The notes beneath the pieces are model-generated. The model saw only the letters and a list, made by a program, of their open reading frames with translations, searched no databases and had not been told where the DNA came from. This document shows, piece after piece, positions 41,838 through 53,788 of a stretch of 64,000 bases of DNA. The stretch lies in assembly GCA_030737835.1 (NCBI GenBank), contig CM060849.1, forward strand, positions 2,046,001-2,110,000. Reading direction: 5' to 3'. Numbering within the stretch: position 1 is the stretch's first letter; every line of letters starts with the position of its first letter. Position numbers and translations under genes: made by a program. The stretch comes from Acorus gramineus (Eukaryota > Streptophyta > Magnoliopsida > Acorales > Acoraceae).

Positions 41838-44800
41838 TTTTAACCTGCTGGTAACCGTTGGAGCGTTCTGGCAGTTTTTCATTTTTTTTCGGTTTTCGAT
41901 CGGAACCGCTAATTTTTGGACTGTTAGCTATCGTCCTGAGTTAGAGGACTCCGATTGAAAATCTAACTGCATATTTGGTGTCCTGGTGCCATTTTAGACC
42001 TCTCACGAAAATTTCGTTGAATTCCGGTAACGTTTCCAAAATTTCACAGTTTCGGGGCGTATCTGGGTTTTTAAGTGACCCGGCTATATAAGGTGGGTGA
42101 GAAAATATCTTGGGCACTATTCATCATCCCTACCATTTGGATTTTCTCTCTCCCCTCTCTCCTTTTCTCACTTTTGAGCCCCTTAGACCCCTCAAACCCA
42201 AAAACCTAAAGCATAGGAAGTGTAGATCGGGTCCCGATCTACACCCCGGTGCTTTCAAATCCCAATTCCGGCGAGATTTGCCCCTCCGTCCCCCCTCTCT
42301 TCTCCTCTGTTTTGGGCTGTCTTGGAGGTGGGAGTAGATCCGGGCGTTGGAAGCCCTTGGGGAGTGGTTTCGGTGCGCGGAGAGCAACCGGACTTCCCTT
42401 CCTCCCCTTGGTAAGCCTCTTTTCTCTCTTTCTTATGCTTAGATGTATGTTAGGAGGTGTGATTTGAGGTTGGGAGGCGGTCGGCGGCGGTGGGTGGCCG
42501 TCGGGGGGCTGTGGAGGTGGTCGGAGGCCTTGGGGTGGTCGGTGTTGGTGGTAGAGGAGCTCGGGTAGGGAGTTAGGCAGTCCGAGCAGAGTGTTGGGCA
42601 GTCCCGGGTGTGTTAGCAGCAGGCGCAGCAGGTGGGCGCACCAGGTGGCCGGGCGCGCGGGTGCGTGCGCGCGGCGTGCGCTCGGGTGGTGCTGCAGGCG
42701 TGCTGGGCGAGCAGGGGTGCTGAGCGCTGGGCACTGGGCACCGCAGGCGGGCGTGCGCGCGGCGTGCGCTCGGGGCAGGCAGGCGTGCTGGGTAGGTGGT
42801 GCTCGGGCGCCAGCGGGACAGTGCTCGGGTGGGTAGGCGAACAGGGCTCGGGCCACTCGGCAACGCGCGCAGGCAGGCAGCGCGGGCAGCAGCGCGCGCA
42901 GGCTGGCAGGCGCGCTGGGCGCATGCTGCCAGGCGCGCTGGGCGTGTGCTGCACGGGCGTGCGCGTGGGCGCTGGGTGAGGGTCCCGGGTGCTGGGCGCT
43001 GAGCACCAGGCGCTGGGCCGCGGGTACCGGGTGCTGGGGGTGATGGCCGAGGGCAGTGCGTGCAGGGGGGGTCGTGCAGGATGCGCGCGGGGCGCGGCGA
43101 GGCGGCGGTGGTGCGCGCGGGGTGTTCGCGGGGCGTGCGGGGTGCTCGCGGGCCAGCGCGAGGCGTGCGGGGTGTGCGCGGGCGGCTGCGCTGGGGCGCA
43201 GGGGGCGCGCGGTGCACCCGGGAGGTTCGGCGGCGAGTCCAGGCGGCGGGCGGGGGCCCGGCGGTGCGCGGGATGCGTGTGCTGAGGCGCGGCGGTGCAC
43301 CCGGGCAGTCGGGTGGCCGTGCGGGGGGTTGCCGGCCGTGCGGGTGGTTGCCGGGGTGCTCGGGCTAGCGTGCGTGCGGGTCGTATGCACGTTTGCCCGA
43401 GTGTTGGTTGTTTGTTTGTGGGTTTTGTGAATTTTGATGTCTTTGGTAGTAGTTGTGGATTTTAACTCACCATATAAATGTCTGTCTTGCAGATCCTGAC
43501 GGGCGGTCGCGCGACGACCCGAACTTCGGTGAGTGGGACAATCCAACCGAGTAGAGAGGGGTCATACGCATTTGGGCGTATACCGACCTCTCCTGGGGCA
43601 CCATGGATGTATATTAACCAGCAGTAATATGTAATCCATGCTTGCATGATTTAAATGTAAAATGCATGCTACCCTAGTCCTTGTATGTTAGGGACTTGCA
43701 CCCATAGGATAGGTGTAAGAGCCATGCACCATGCCCCCTGTTTTCATGTTAGGAAACCTCGGCCTATGCATGCGTCCTACTAGTTTATTTATTAAATAAA
43801 ATGCTAGTGTATGTTAAATCGCATGCCTTAGATAATATTATAGGGAGGAGCCTTGCGAGGTCAACATTGAGACCCGTGTTAGGGTACTCCGTGTTCCTTG
43901 TTTGGTTGTCGGGATGTCCTGTATCGGGACCTCATGCTGCCCTCCCAAGGTTTCTAGTCCCATTAATATTATGAGTAATGTTATATAACTGGTATGATTA
44001 TTAGCATATTTAGTGAATATTATAGGGGAGGGGCCTTGCGAGGACAGCGGTGAGACCCGGGTTAGGGTACTCCGTGTTCCTTGTTTGGTTGTCGGGGTAT
44101 CCTATATCGGGAACTCACGCCGCCCTCCCGAGTTCTTTCCCCCAATGATATTACAACCTTGCTATTATTATACATGTTCCCCGCATCTTGGTTATGCGCC
44201 CTGGAGGAATTCTGAAGAATTCATGACATTAGAATTGTAGAGATGCGTTGTCGGCGGATCCGAGTGGATCATATGCGTATGGATAGGCTGTTCTGTCCCC
44301 TTCGTTGGATCCGGTAGAGGCTGCCCCAGCGTTAGAAAGGCCGTCCCTTCCAAGGGTTCCCATCAGTAGGCGCCTCCCGATATTTGTGACAGACTGTGCT
44401 GAAGTTGTGGGTGAGGGCTCCCATCAGTAGGCGCCTCCCGATATTTGTGACGGACTGTGCTGAAGTTGTGGGTGAAAGCCAAGCGGCCTACGGAGTGGAG
44501 GAGAGACTATCGGTGGACCAAGGGTGACCAACAGCCTAGTCAGTCCCAAAATCCTATGTCACCCATTGAAGGGTGAGGGTGAGGGTGTAGTGGGTTGGCG
44601 ATTGAGCGACCCACTGGTTTGTGTATTTGTTACCATTTTGTGGTTGTTAATAAGAGATTGTGGATTATTAAGATCTGAATTGTGGTCAATATTGTCTGTG
44701 ATGCATGGGTTGTGCTGTTCACTGAGCGTGTGGCTCACCCCTCGCATATTTTTCCCCAGTTGCCACTGAGCCTGAGCTGGAGCCGGAACGAGGGATGCCA

Positions 44801-45108
44801 GAGGTTATCAGCATCCCTTCTTGGCTGTATGTATTTTATTTCCGTGCTTGGCACGCGTTTGTATATATTCAGTTGTATTGGTGTATATTGGCTCTCACAG
44901 GACAGATGATTGAGTATCGAGTCTGTAGTATGTTTATTTACAGATTCAGTCTTTTGCTTCCGCATTTGGTGTATATATCATGTCAGCCCTTTGTGTCTGT
45001 GTGTCATTCTGGTTGTTTGTGTATGATATATTATTGACCTCCTGTGTAGATTCTGATATTTTATATACACTTGCCGCGTCCCGGGGACGGCCGCCCTGGG
45101 GCGTGACA
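41838..45108 (+). repeat. S3: LTR of the S1 type, lacking its first bases
   Basis: Matches S1 from about base 15 of the LTR (CACTTTTAACCTGCTGG) to CGTGACA at 45108. TATA box at 42085-42091. Splice-like blocks: exon 2 ends 42410 before GTAAGC, exon 3 43493-43528, exon 4 from 44760 after CCCCAG. A CpG-rich tract runs 42640-43390. The acceptor of the first intron is changed (TTTGGG for TTTCAG). Inserted in the T4 3' LTR, no internal region. Confidence 0.82.
43564..43581 (+). other. Conserved LTR stem-loop, S3 form
   Basis: ATACGC pairs with GCGTAT. Differs from S1 (TATATGC) at a base that turns a G-T pair into a C-G pair. Confidence 0.5.
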
Positions 45109-45427
45109 GGAGTAGCGTCACGTTCTGCGAGTGAGAGGCCATCATCATCCCCTTCTTGATTGTATGTATTGTATTCCGTGCTTGGGCACATACTTGTACT
45201 TGGATGTCACTATGTATATTGGCTCTCACAGGACAGTCTGTAATATGTCTTTGAATTACAGACTCAGTCGTTTAAGCTTCCGCTATTTGTATATATTATG
45301 TCAGCTACACTTTTGTCTGTGTTGTCATTTTCGATGTTGTTTAGAGTATTTTATTGATCTCCTGTATAGACTGCTGATATTATATATACCTGCCATGTCT
45401 CGGGGACGGCCACCCTAGGGCGTGACA
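45109..45427 (+). repeat. T4 3' LTR, last part
   Basis: Resumes at GGAGTAGCGTCACGTTC and ends GGCGTGACA at 45427, followed by the ATTAA duplication. Matches 30407-30745 of the 5' LTR with one internal deletion. Confidence 0.9.
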
Positions 45428-45432
45428 ATTAA
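45428..45432. other. T4 target-site duplication, right
   Basis: ATTAA, identical to 28178-28182. Confidence 0.9.
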
Positions 45433-45644
45433 TAGTACATTGTTAGTCCATATGGTTATACTATTAGATATTACCCTTTGTACATTCATAATAGTTTAAG
45501 CATGATTAGATCAACAAACACAATATTTTAAGCACAAAATATTCTAAACACACGGGATAATTTGACATAATACAAATAAAACAGATATTCATACATGATA
45601 ATACAACAATGTAAACAAAACTAAAAATTGTTTTTCAAATTGGG

Positions 45645-47603
45645 CTAATATTCCTCAAATGCAATTGGATTTGTGCATGTCTTCCTGTTGTGTCCAAGGC
45701 CCTTACATCTTGAACAACGATACAATGACATTGTGTTCGGATCTGTTTGTGACTCGATCCTATTTTTCTTCTTCCTCCCCGACCTGATCTTGGTTAATGG
45801 AGGTTTGATGAATTTGTTACCTTCCTCCTCCTCCGTCCTCTGAACACCTACCACAGGTAGGATTGCTGCGGCATAAGCTTGACGGTACAAATCTATTCGA
45901 AAATAGTGTGAACAATATTCATGCATAGAGTCATTTATCTTCCACACTGCGGCACATGCATGAACACATGGTTACCAATATATCTTCCATCTTCTACATG
46001 TACATGTGCGATGAAGAAGGTTTACTACTTCATTCTACCACAAACCTTAGAATGTACTTCATCAGAACATCGTACCTGCAACCCACGACTATCAGCTTGG
46101 ATCTTCTGTAATATTTCCAATGATAGATGGGCACAAAAAATCTCCCAATTGCTAGATTCATTGCGTCTGTGATACATCATATCCATCATTTGAACACGTA
46201 TATGATCAACCATTTAGTAGGGCTGCAAATTGGGCAGGTTGAACCCGACTCGTGGGTGAGTTTAGGTTGGAGTTTTTCTCAGTAGGGTTCAATCCGACCC
46301 TAACCCGAACTAACTTGAACCCAATTCAGGCAGGTTCGGGTTGAGGTCTCTGGTTGGTTGGGTTGAACCCGAACCCGAGGAAAATATGGGCAACAGGGCA
46401 GTTGGGCTAACTTGGGCACTATAGGCTTGCACACATTACACACATCATCCCATCTCATTTAAAAACAAATCTGAAACATCCATTTATCAAAATAACATCA
46501 CAACCATACATTTTCATCCAACCCTAATGCACTCTTCATTATTCACTCTCGCTTCACTCTTCATTCTTCACTTAGTAGTTACCCCCAAAATAAAAAGGCT
46601 CTCGGATGTGAAATGTGAATCACACAATCCCACTTACTCAGTGACCCCCGCCGACCCTCCTCAGCCCTTGCCAGCTCGTCGTTACCGACCCTCCTCTCTC
46701 GTCGGCTCACCGACCCTTACCAGCTCTGACCGTCCATCGTTGAAAGACAGTTTCGTCCATTTGATTGTTTTGGGGTATTTGATATTTTGTTGAGTTATTT
46801 ATTTGGGATTCATAGATCTTAGTTTGTTTTATTTATTTATTTATTTATGTTTTACAAAATCCAGGATGAAGATGATTTTTCCCCAAAATACTTGGTTATG
46901 TTTTAACAAAAGTCTGATCTAAGTAATATAAATGGTCATCATTCAAATTTATTAACTTGTTTTCAATTATGATTGCGTTTCATGAGGTTCACTTTACAAT
47001 TTTCTTGAATTCAAGATTTTGGAGAAACTACATTTCCTTGAAGAGCACATGCAAATGGGGTTTCTTAAAGCACATTCAGGGTTAAGATGGATTTCTTGCA
47101 TTTCCTGGAAGAATTGTAGGGATTTTTTTGTTTGTTTTTATCTATCAAGATGATGTATTTTAAATTTGTGTGGACTTAGTTATTTATGTTTGTAGTATGT
47201 TTAGACCATGAAACTTTTTAAGTTTTACAAAAAAACTGATTTGAACATTGAAGGTGAATGTTTATTTAACATGTTTAATGTTTTGTTAAAGTTTAAACCC
47301 GAGTCCGACCCGAACCCGTGGGTTGAGGTCGGGTTCGGGCTCGGGTTGGGCCCTTCGGGTTAAGATCGGGTTCGGGCTCGGGTTCAGGTTGCGCTCTATG
47401 CATCATGGGTTGGGTTTGGATAGACCTTCAACCCGACCCAACCCGCCCGAATTGCACCCCTACCATTTAGACTGTTGGAAGGTTGTGGGCTTCAAGTATC
47501 CATAAATTGAATGACTCAACACAGTTAGAGTACATTTCCCCATATCTTTATCATGGAAACAATGCATTAGCCCAATGATTTGGATAAGAGTCCTCAACCC
47601 ACT
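45645..47603 (-). pseudogene. MULE (MuDR-type) transposase, C-terminal half, decayed
   Basis: On the minus strand, fragments in order: HWANALFP, then SNCVESFNLWILEAHNLP (47470-47600, with two stops between them), VDHIRVQMMD (46213 downward), a SWIM-type zinc finger (CTCRRWK, a stop at 45972-45974, then PCVHACAAVWKI), a YRQAYAAAILPV segment, and a C-terminal CCHC finger YRCSRCKGLGHNRKTC before TAG at 45645-45647. This order (end of the catalytic domain, SWIM, CCHC) is that of plant Mutator-like transposases, which bind element ends and cut DNA. At least four stops, a hAT insertion in the middle and truncation by an LTR at 47604 make it dead. The catalytic DDE segments are not present. Confidence 0.85.
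46218..47462. mobile_element. hAT-type non-autonomous DNA transposon
   Basis: 1245 bp bounded by an 8-bp target duplication CCATTTAG (46210-46217 and 47463-47470). Imperfect terminal inverted repeats: TAGGGCTGCAAATTGGGCAG on the left and, reversed, TAGGGGTGCAATTCGGGCGG on the right, extending into GGGTTCGGG-rich sequence. An 8-bp duplication with such termini fits hAT. No transposase; the inside is AT-rich and holds no convincing gene. Its insertion splits the MULE transposase codons precisely. Confidence 0.88.
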
Positions 47604-49028
47604 TGTTATGTTTGTGTCATTTGGAGCTTTTTGGTTGTGTTTGTGCCTTTCAAGCTTAATTGGTATTCGGATTTAATTTTGTTAATGTCATAGATGAAGT
47701 AGTTTAAAACTGATTTTATCATGGAATATTCAGTTTTGAGTTAGCTTTCATACAAAAGTGGAATTAGATCATCTGGATTCATGTAGCAAAAGTTATGGGT
47801 ATTTTTCCAATTATACCCCGGGGATAAGAAAAGCCTGGCAGCAGCCCTGTTTGATGTTCAGCTCATATTTTGAAAACAGCTGAAGGGTTCATTGGATGTT
47901 GGTATAAACATGAAAGTTGTAGATAATCTTCTTGGCTTTCCAATGAATTTTGAATTGTGCAATTCGGAGCTAAATTGTGAAAGTTATGGCTGTTTTAGTG
48001 AAGCCTGTCCAGAATTTTCTAGTCAGGGACAGCTTGGTCATTCCCCTCCCCCTCCACCAAATCAATGGTGTATTTAGGGCATCAGGGGGGTGGGGGGAGA
48101 TTATTGCTAGCATTTTGGGGGTCCAGCAGAGTAATTTGAGAGAGAGAGGAGGAGAAAAAGAGAAGAAGAGGAGGAGGAGAAGAGGAAGAGATTGAAAAAA
48201 AGAAAAGAAAGCTTTGATTGTTAAAGGTGAGGGAATCCATATTAATGTGTTTTCTTCTCTTTCACTTGTTGTTGCTGCTGCTCTCTCTTTCTCTCATGAT
48301 ATTTTAGAATTGATTTCTAGTTAATCAACCATGGTGTGTTTGTGGGATCTTGGTAGATCTTTGTTGGAAGAGTGGTGAGAGGATTTGTTTATGTTTGTAG
48401 GGTGACTTGTATATGTTTGTTTTATGTTGCTTACCATTTCCAACCCCTCCCCTTCTGTTTTTGCTCCCATTTGTGTGGACCAGTAGTGGTTGGGTTGAAG
48501 AAGAGGTTATGGTAGTGTTGGGAGACTTGGGTGGTGCTTAGAGAGGTAAGGAAGATTTCTGTCTTGTGAAGGTCCTCATGAATTTGGTATCTAGAGGCAT
48601 ATTCTGAGCATTATCTCTGCATGTGATATGATTATCCATGTGTCTAGATGCTATATATGAAATTTGGTGTCATTTTATTATCTGTGTTGTAAGTTATAAC
48701 CCGTTTTGCAAGGACTGTCCAGATTCGCGGGGAAAATGACCTATTTCTGAAACTATTTTATTCTAGGCCTGTAGAGACTAAATCCAGTTATGATGTCTTC
48801 ATGGATTATGATCCCAGCATGTCAGAGAACGTGTATGATTTATTGCAAAAGTTTTTGATGTATATTGGATGCTGTGGACATCAATGATTAGGATGTTTGC
48901 TACAGATGCACCAGTTTTACATAGCTGTGTCAATGAGTTGTTTATGCATGTTGTAGGCAATAGTAAGAGATGATATGTTCATGAAGTATGCTTATATTTG
49001 TGTCATAAAGCTTCATGTTTGATAGAAA
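47604..49028 (+). repeat. LTR fragment, plus strand
   Basis: Starts TGTTATGTTTGTGTC and follows the T5-type upstream module (CCAATTATACCCCGGGGAT, CTGGCAGCAGCCCTG), then a purine-rich leader (48130-48200) and sequence like 9130-9600. Ends abruptly at the junction with the next LTR. A diverged subfamily; no gene. Confidence 0.7.
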
Positions 49029-50266
49029 TGCCTAAGACTTAGACATGCACGCATACGGGCTCGCACGCCTGCGAGCACGCGCGTACGCACGCATGCGAGC
49101 ACGCGCGTACGCACGCATGCCCAAGTGCCCCAGCACCTACCCGAGACCCTGGGCAGCCCCGCGCATGCCCCAGCATGCGCACGCACGCGCACTGGCACCC
49201 TGCCGCATGCCCAGGCGCATGCCCAGACGCACTGCCCTGCGCGCGCGCACGCCCTGCGCGCACCCCGCTCGCTACCAGTGTCTGCGTTCACCCGCGCGCA
49301 CGCGCACGCGCCCGCCTGCGCCTGCCAGGGCCCCTCTGCGCGCGCGTCTGCGCGCGGACAGACCCACGCGCGTGCCCAGCACCCTTTTAACCCCTTTAAT
49401 CCCTCCCCCACACTTCTCACTCACCCTAAACCAACTACCTAGCATGCATGACTTCCCCACAACCCCTAAGCCATGAAAAAACCAAGAAAAGAAGGGGAAG
49501 AGCTCACCTAGGGAGGGGGAATGAAGGGGGGAGATTCGGGGGCCCTCGATGCACCCGCAACCACCTCAACCACCACCACCACTACCACCACCTCCTCAGC
49601 CCTCCTCAGCCTTCTTTGGCTGCAAATCAGGGGGGGGGGAAGACATGAGAGGGTGCTTGAGAGAGGAGAAACCACAACAACAACAACACATGCACAAACA
49701 CACACACCTTGCACTTCCTCCTTCACCTTCTCCTTCCTTTGCTTCTTCCTCCTTCTCCACACACAAAGAGAGGAAAAAGAGACCAAGAGAGGGAGAGAAA
49801 GAGAGATCCACGAGTTGGGAGAGAGGGGGGAGAGAGAGAGAGGGCAAAATGGTCATTTCCATGCCCAAATAGTGTTTAGGGGTGACCATAAGGGGGTGGT
49901 GAGGTTAGGGTTAGGCTCACCCTCACTCAACCACTAATTTTGCTTTATTGGGAAGCGTGCGGAGAAGCACCACACACTCGAAAATATCTCGCCCACCGAA
50001 ACCCAGTAACGGCCAAACCCGGATGCGATTCAGAACTGCATATTTTTCAAAACGTTACCGGAATTCGATGAAATTTTTATGGGTAGTACTAAACAGTACC
50101 AGGACCCATAATATGTAGTTAGATTTCCAATCAGAGTACTCTAACTCCTACAGGTGGCTAAAAGCCAAAATTTTAGCGACTCCGATCGAAAAAAATTAAA
50201 TGCCGTGAATGACCAAGATGTGACCAAGGCTTAACCGAAATGGCTCCAAATGACACAGGCATAACA
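49029..50266 (-). repeat. LTR fragment, minus strand
   Basis: Starts (minus) TGTTATGCCTGTGTC at 50266. Its upstream module matches the T2 5' LTR (8349) while its CpG-rich tract (49040-49390) matches the T2 3' LTR (21535-21880). Cut at 49029 inside the intron-like tract. Confidence 0.78.
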
Positions 50267-51235
50267 ATGTATGTGGGTTAGGGTGTGTGAGAGGGCTATT
50301 AGGGTGATCATGCATCCAAGTATATTTATGTAGTTATACTCACCATATTGAATGCCCTTGTCTTGTAGATCTTTGCAAACGGTCGCGCAATGACCCGGAT
50401 TGCAGTGAGTGGGTAGATCCAACCCAGTTGGGAGGCGTTCGATGCACGTAGATGTGCATTGCCCTCCCCTGGGGCATCATAACTGCATATTAACCATATT
50501 TGCATGTATATGTTATTATTGGGCTTGCTAGGTTGCATCCGTGTCATGTTAGACCTAACATGTTAGGGTTATACATCCTAGTATCATGTGTAGGGACCAA
50601 TGCTTGTTCATGCATCATGTCCCATGTTAGGATAACATTTGATTCCTACATGCACCCCGACCTTGCCTAAGTATACCCTTAGCTATCTATGAAAAGCATA
50701 AGTGTAAGCATGCCTTAGAAAATATTATAACCTTGTTATTATATTATTTAAATGCTTCCATGATGAATTCCTTGTATATTTATTATCCATGTTATATGCT
50801 TAAGTTAAGCCTTAAATCTTGCCTAATGAGTTTAGGCAAGTGTATGACCACTTATGGGGGTCATACTTGGCAATTGTCACTATGAATAATATGTTTTTCC
50901 CTGCATCTGAATTATGCGCCCTGGAGGGAATTCTTGAGAATTCGTTACCTTATCGGTGTTTAGTAACCGGTGTTGACGGATCAAAGAGGATCGTATCCGC
51001 GAGTGTAGATTGTTTTCTCCCCTTCGTTGGATCCGATGTAGGAACTCCCCGGCGTTGGAAAAGCTATCCTGACAGAGGGCTCCCATCCGTAGGTACTACT
51101 GATGCGTTCGGGAATGTACTAATCGTGGGAGTATACCAGGTAAAGGCTAACTGGGGAAAGGGCTACTGGTGGACCAAGGGTGTAGAGCAGTCTAATCTCT
51201 CCGAAAAGTCCTATGTCACCTGTAAAGGGTGAGGG
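50267..51235 (+). repeat. LTR fragment, plus strand
   Basis: LTR middle section without start or end: exon-3-like block after CTTGTAG near 50369, GTGAGTGG, hairpin ATGCAC/GTGCAT near 50437, inverted EcoRI-type repeat near 50938, up to GGGTGAGGG where T5 starts. Confidence 0.72.
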
Positions 51236-52902
51236 TGTTATGACTGTGTCATTTAGAGCCTTATTTTTCGATCAGAGTCGCTAAAATTTTGGCTTTTAGC
51301 CACCTGCAGGAGTTGGAGCGCTCTGATTGAAGATTTGGCTACATAATTTTTCTCCTAGAAGTTATGTATTTCCGATTTGGTATTTGGATTTAATTTTGTT
51401 AAAATCCAAGATGAAGAGGTTTAAATATGATTTTATCATGAGATGCTCAGTTTTGAGTTAGCTTTCGTACAAAAGTTGAATTAGATCAACTGGATTCATG
51501 TAGTAAAAGTTATGGGTATTCTTCCAAGTATACCCCGGGGATGAAAATTCTGGCAGCAGCCCTGTTCAATGTTTATCTCTCATTTCGGAATAGCTGGAGG
51601 GATTATTTGATCTTGGCATAAACATGAAAGTTGTAGATAATCTTCTTGGCTTTCCAAAGGATTTTGAATTGTACAATTCGGAGCTATATCGTGGAAGTTA
51701 TGGCTGTTCTAGTGAAGCCCGTCCAGAATTTCTGGTCAGGGATGATTTGGTCTTGTCCCCCCCCCCCCCCCCCCACCAACTCACTTTATCTCCATTTAAA
51801 ACCCCCCTTTTGTGGAAACCTCTCACTCCCTCTCACTCTCGTCTCCCTCTCCCTCTCTGTTTTTTTTTGGTTGTGTGTGTGTTGTTAATGGAGGAAAGGA
51901 TGAAGAAGAAGCTCAAGAAAGAGTGAGAAAGGGTGAGAAAAGGTGAGCATGTGTTGTTGTTGTTGTTTCTCTTCTCTCAATCCCCTTCTCATGCCCTTGC
52001 ACCCCTGTTTTCTGCCAAGAAGGGCTGGTGGAGAGGCTGAAGAGATGGTGGTAGTGGTGGTGGTGGTTGAGGTGGTCGTGGGTGTGTCGATAACCCCGCA
52101 TCTCCCCATTTCCCTCCCCCTGTTTTGGTAAGGCAGCTCACTATCTTTTAAAGATCTCAGTGAATCTAGTATTTAGAGGCATATTTTTAGGATTATGTCT
52201 TCTTATGATTTGATCCGCTATGTGTCTAGATGTTATATATGAAATTTGGGGTCATTATGATATCTGTGGTGTAAGTTAGAACCAGTTTTGCATGACCTGT
52301 CCAGATTCGCGTAGGAATTGACCTGCTTCGGGAAATGATTTGTTTCGGGCTTGTAGAGGCAAAATTAGGTTCTAATGTCTTCATGGATTATGATCCCAGC
52401 ATATCATAGAATGTGCATGATTTATTTCATAATTTTTGAAAGTGTATTGGGTGCTGTGAAGACCAATTAGTAGGGCTGGTTGCAGTAGGTTTAGCAGTTT
52501 TGCTTGGTTGAGTGTCAAGGAGTTGGTTGCATGTGTCTTGGGTGATAATATGGAAGTATCAGGGGTTAGGGTCTTCATGAAGTAAGCTTATATGTGTGAT
52601 AGGAGGTTCCATAATTTAATTATGGATCATTGGTTGTGTTTTGCAGATCTCGTAGACCGGACGCGCGGCGATCCGGGTATCGGTGAGTGGTTCGATCCAA
52701 TCCCCCCCCCCTCTCGGGATGCGCTCGACGCGCGTAGACGCGCGTCACGCATCGATGGGGCCCCCTAGCTATACTACTTGTGTAGATAAGTAGTATGGCC
52801 ATGCTTAAGCTATAATATGTAGATATCTGGCCTGCTAGGATTATATACATGTATGAATGATTGTGTTTCATGAGCCCCTCTAGTATGGGCATGTATTTTT
52901 GG
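51236..52902 (+). repeat. T5 5' LTR, truncated
   Basis: Upstream module with TTGGCTACATAATTTT, a C-run near 51760, splice-like blocks near 52015-52130, an AT-neutral intron-like tract, the block after TTTTGCAG near 52647 and a C-run plus hairpin near 52700-52750. Stops at GGGCATGTATTTTT. Confidence 0.75.
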
Positions 52903-53775
52903 TAAAGTCCGAGAATCACCATTTAGTGGAAAGCGTCAGTCCATCGAGATTCCTCAGTGGACGTGGGAGTGGGTTATCAGGGATTGTTGCAGACTCGTTA
53001 ATGTCACGTTCGGGTCACGACGCCGTCTAGGTGATCATTGACCGACTGACTAAGTCCGCGCTTCCCTCCCTAATCCGACTGATTGAGTCTCTGGACGCCT
53101 TGACGTGGGTTTTCACCTTCGCGATTGTTCGTCTTCATGGCACTCTACAGGCGCAGTTTTATACCTCCCTTGTGTTGGGACGGTTGAGGAGCGCCAGTTG
53201 GAGGGGCCATAAGTTAGTTGTTTGACCTTGCGGTGGCCAGGTTGGTTCATGTGTACATCTACACCTCCCAGAACCGATAGAAGGGCTACCCAGGTCATCG
53301 TCGCCAGGAGCTTACCTTCGGGTTTGGCGACCATGTTTTCATGAAGGTGTCCCAGTTTAAGGGCACCCTCTGTTTCAACGTTCGGGGCAAGCTGAGTTTG
53401 CTCTTTAATGGGACCATTTCTCGTCATTGAGTGGATTGGGGAGGTGGCTTATCATGTAGCCTTTTCCCCACAGCTGGCTCATGCCCACGACGTCGTCCTT
53501 GTCTCATGACCGAGGCGTTATGTCCACGATCCTGCTCAGTCATTCAGTTCGATCGCCTCATTCTGGAGGTGGATTTGTCATTCGTGGAGCAGTGGATCGA
53601 GGTCAGAGACCAGCATGAGAAGAGGCTCCACGCTAAGACCGTTCCTTTGATTATAGTGTGTTGGTAGCGCCAGTCCGGTGCAAAGACCACTTGGGAGCAA
53701 AAGGTCTATGCGTGATACTTGCTACATTCGGTCTTCCCTTTTGGGTTTCCTTAAATTTCGAGGACTAAATTTCCT
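52903..53775 (+). pseudogene. pol: T5 integrase remnant
   Basis: Corresponds to the T2 segment from about 19505 to 20650 with a further 269-bp deletion: the GGCACTC at 53139-53145 matches both 19748-19754 and 20017-20023 of T2, and everything between is missing. Shared non-functional changes with T2 (for example GACGTGGGTTTTCACCTTCG in the core and TAGCGCC near the end) show common descent from one dead copy. The tail GACTAAATTTCCTAAG leads into the purine tract. No product expected. Confidence 0.82.
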
Positions 53776-53788
53776 AAGGGGGGAAGAA
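53776..53788 (+). other. T5 polypurine tract
   Basis: AAGGGGGGAAGAA directly before the LTR start TGTTGTGCCTG. Confidence 0.9.

Larger units (their letters stand above)
28183..45427 (+). mobile_element. T4: near-complete Tekay/Del-like Ty3/gypsy retrotransposon with nested insertions
   Basis: 5' LTR 28183-30745, primer site, gag, pol, purine tract 35595-35607, 3' LTR from 35608 to 45427, and a perfect 5-bp target duplication. The 3' LTR is broken by a gag-protease block and LTR S3, which explains the 17.2-kb span. About 8 differences in the first 260 bp of the two LTRs (counted by eye) suggest a moderately young insertion. Its coding region has three stops, one frameshift and one deletion, so it is defective. 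It inserted into the MULE locus. Confidence 0.92.

Noticed and set aside
45433..45640. A separate gene between T4 and the MULE transposase.
   Set aside because: AT-rich, no frame with recognisable content; it fits the 3' non-coding part of the MULE.
46527..46793. An 88-residue frame inside the hAT element as a possible transposase.
   Set aside because: Too short, no RNase-H-like or BED zinc-finger motif, and the element has no other coding trace.
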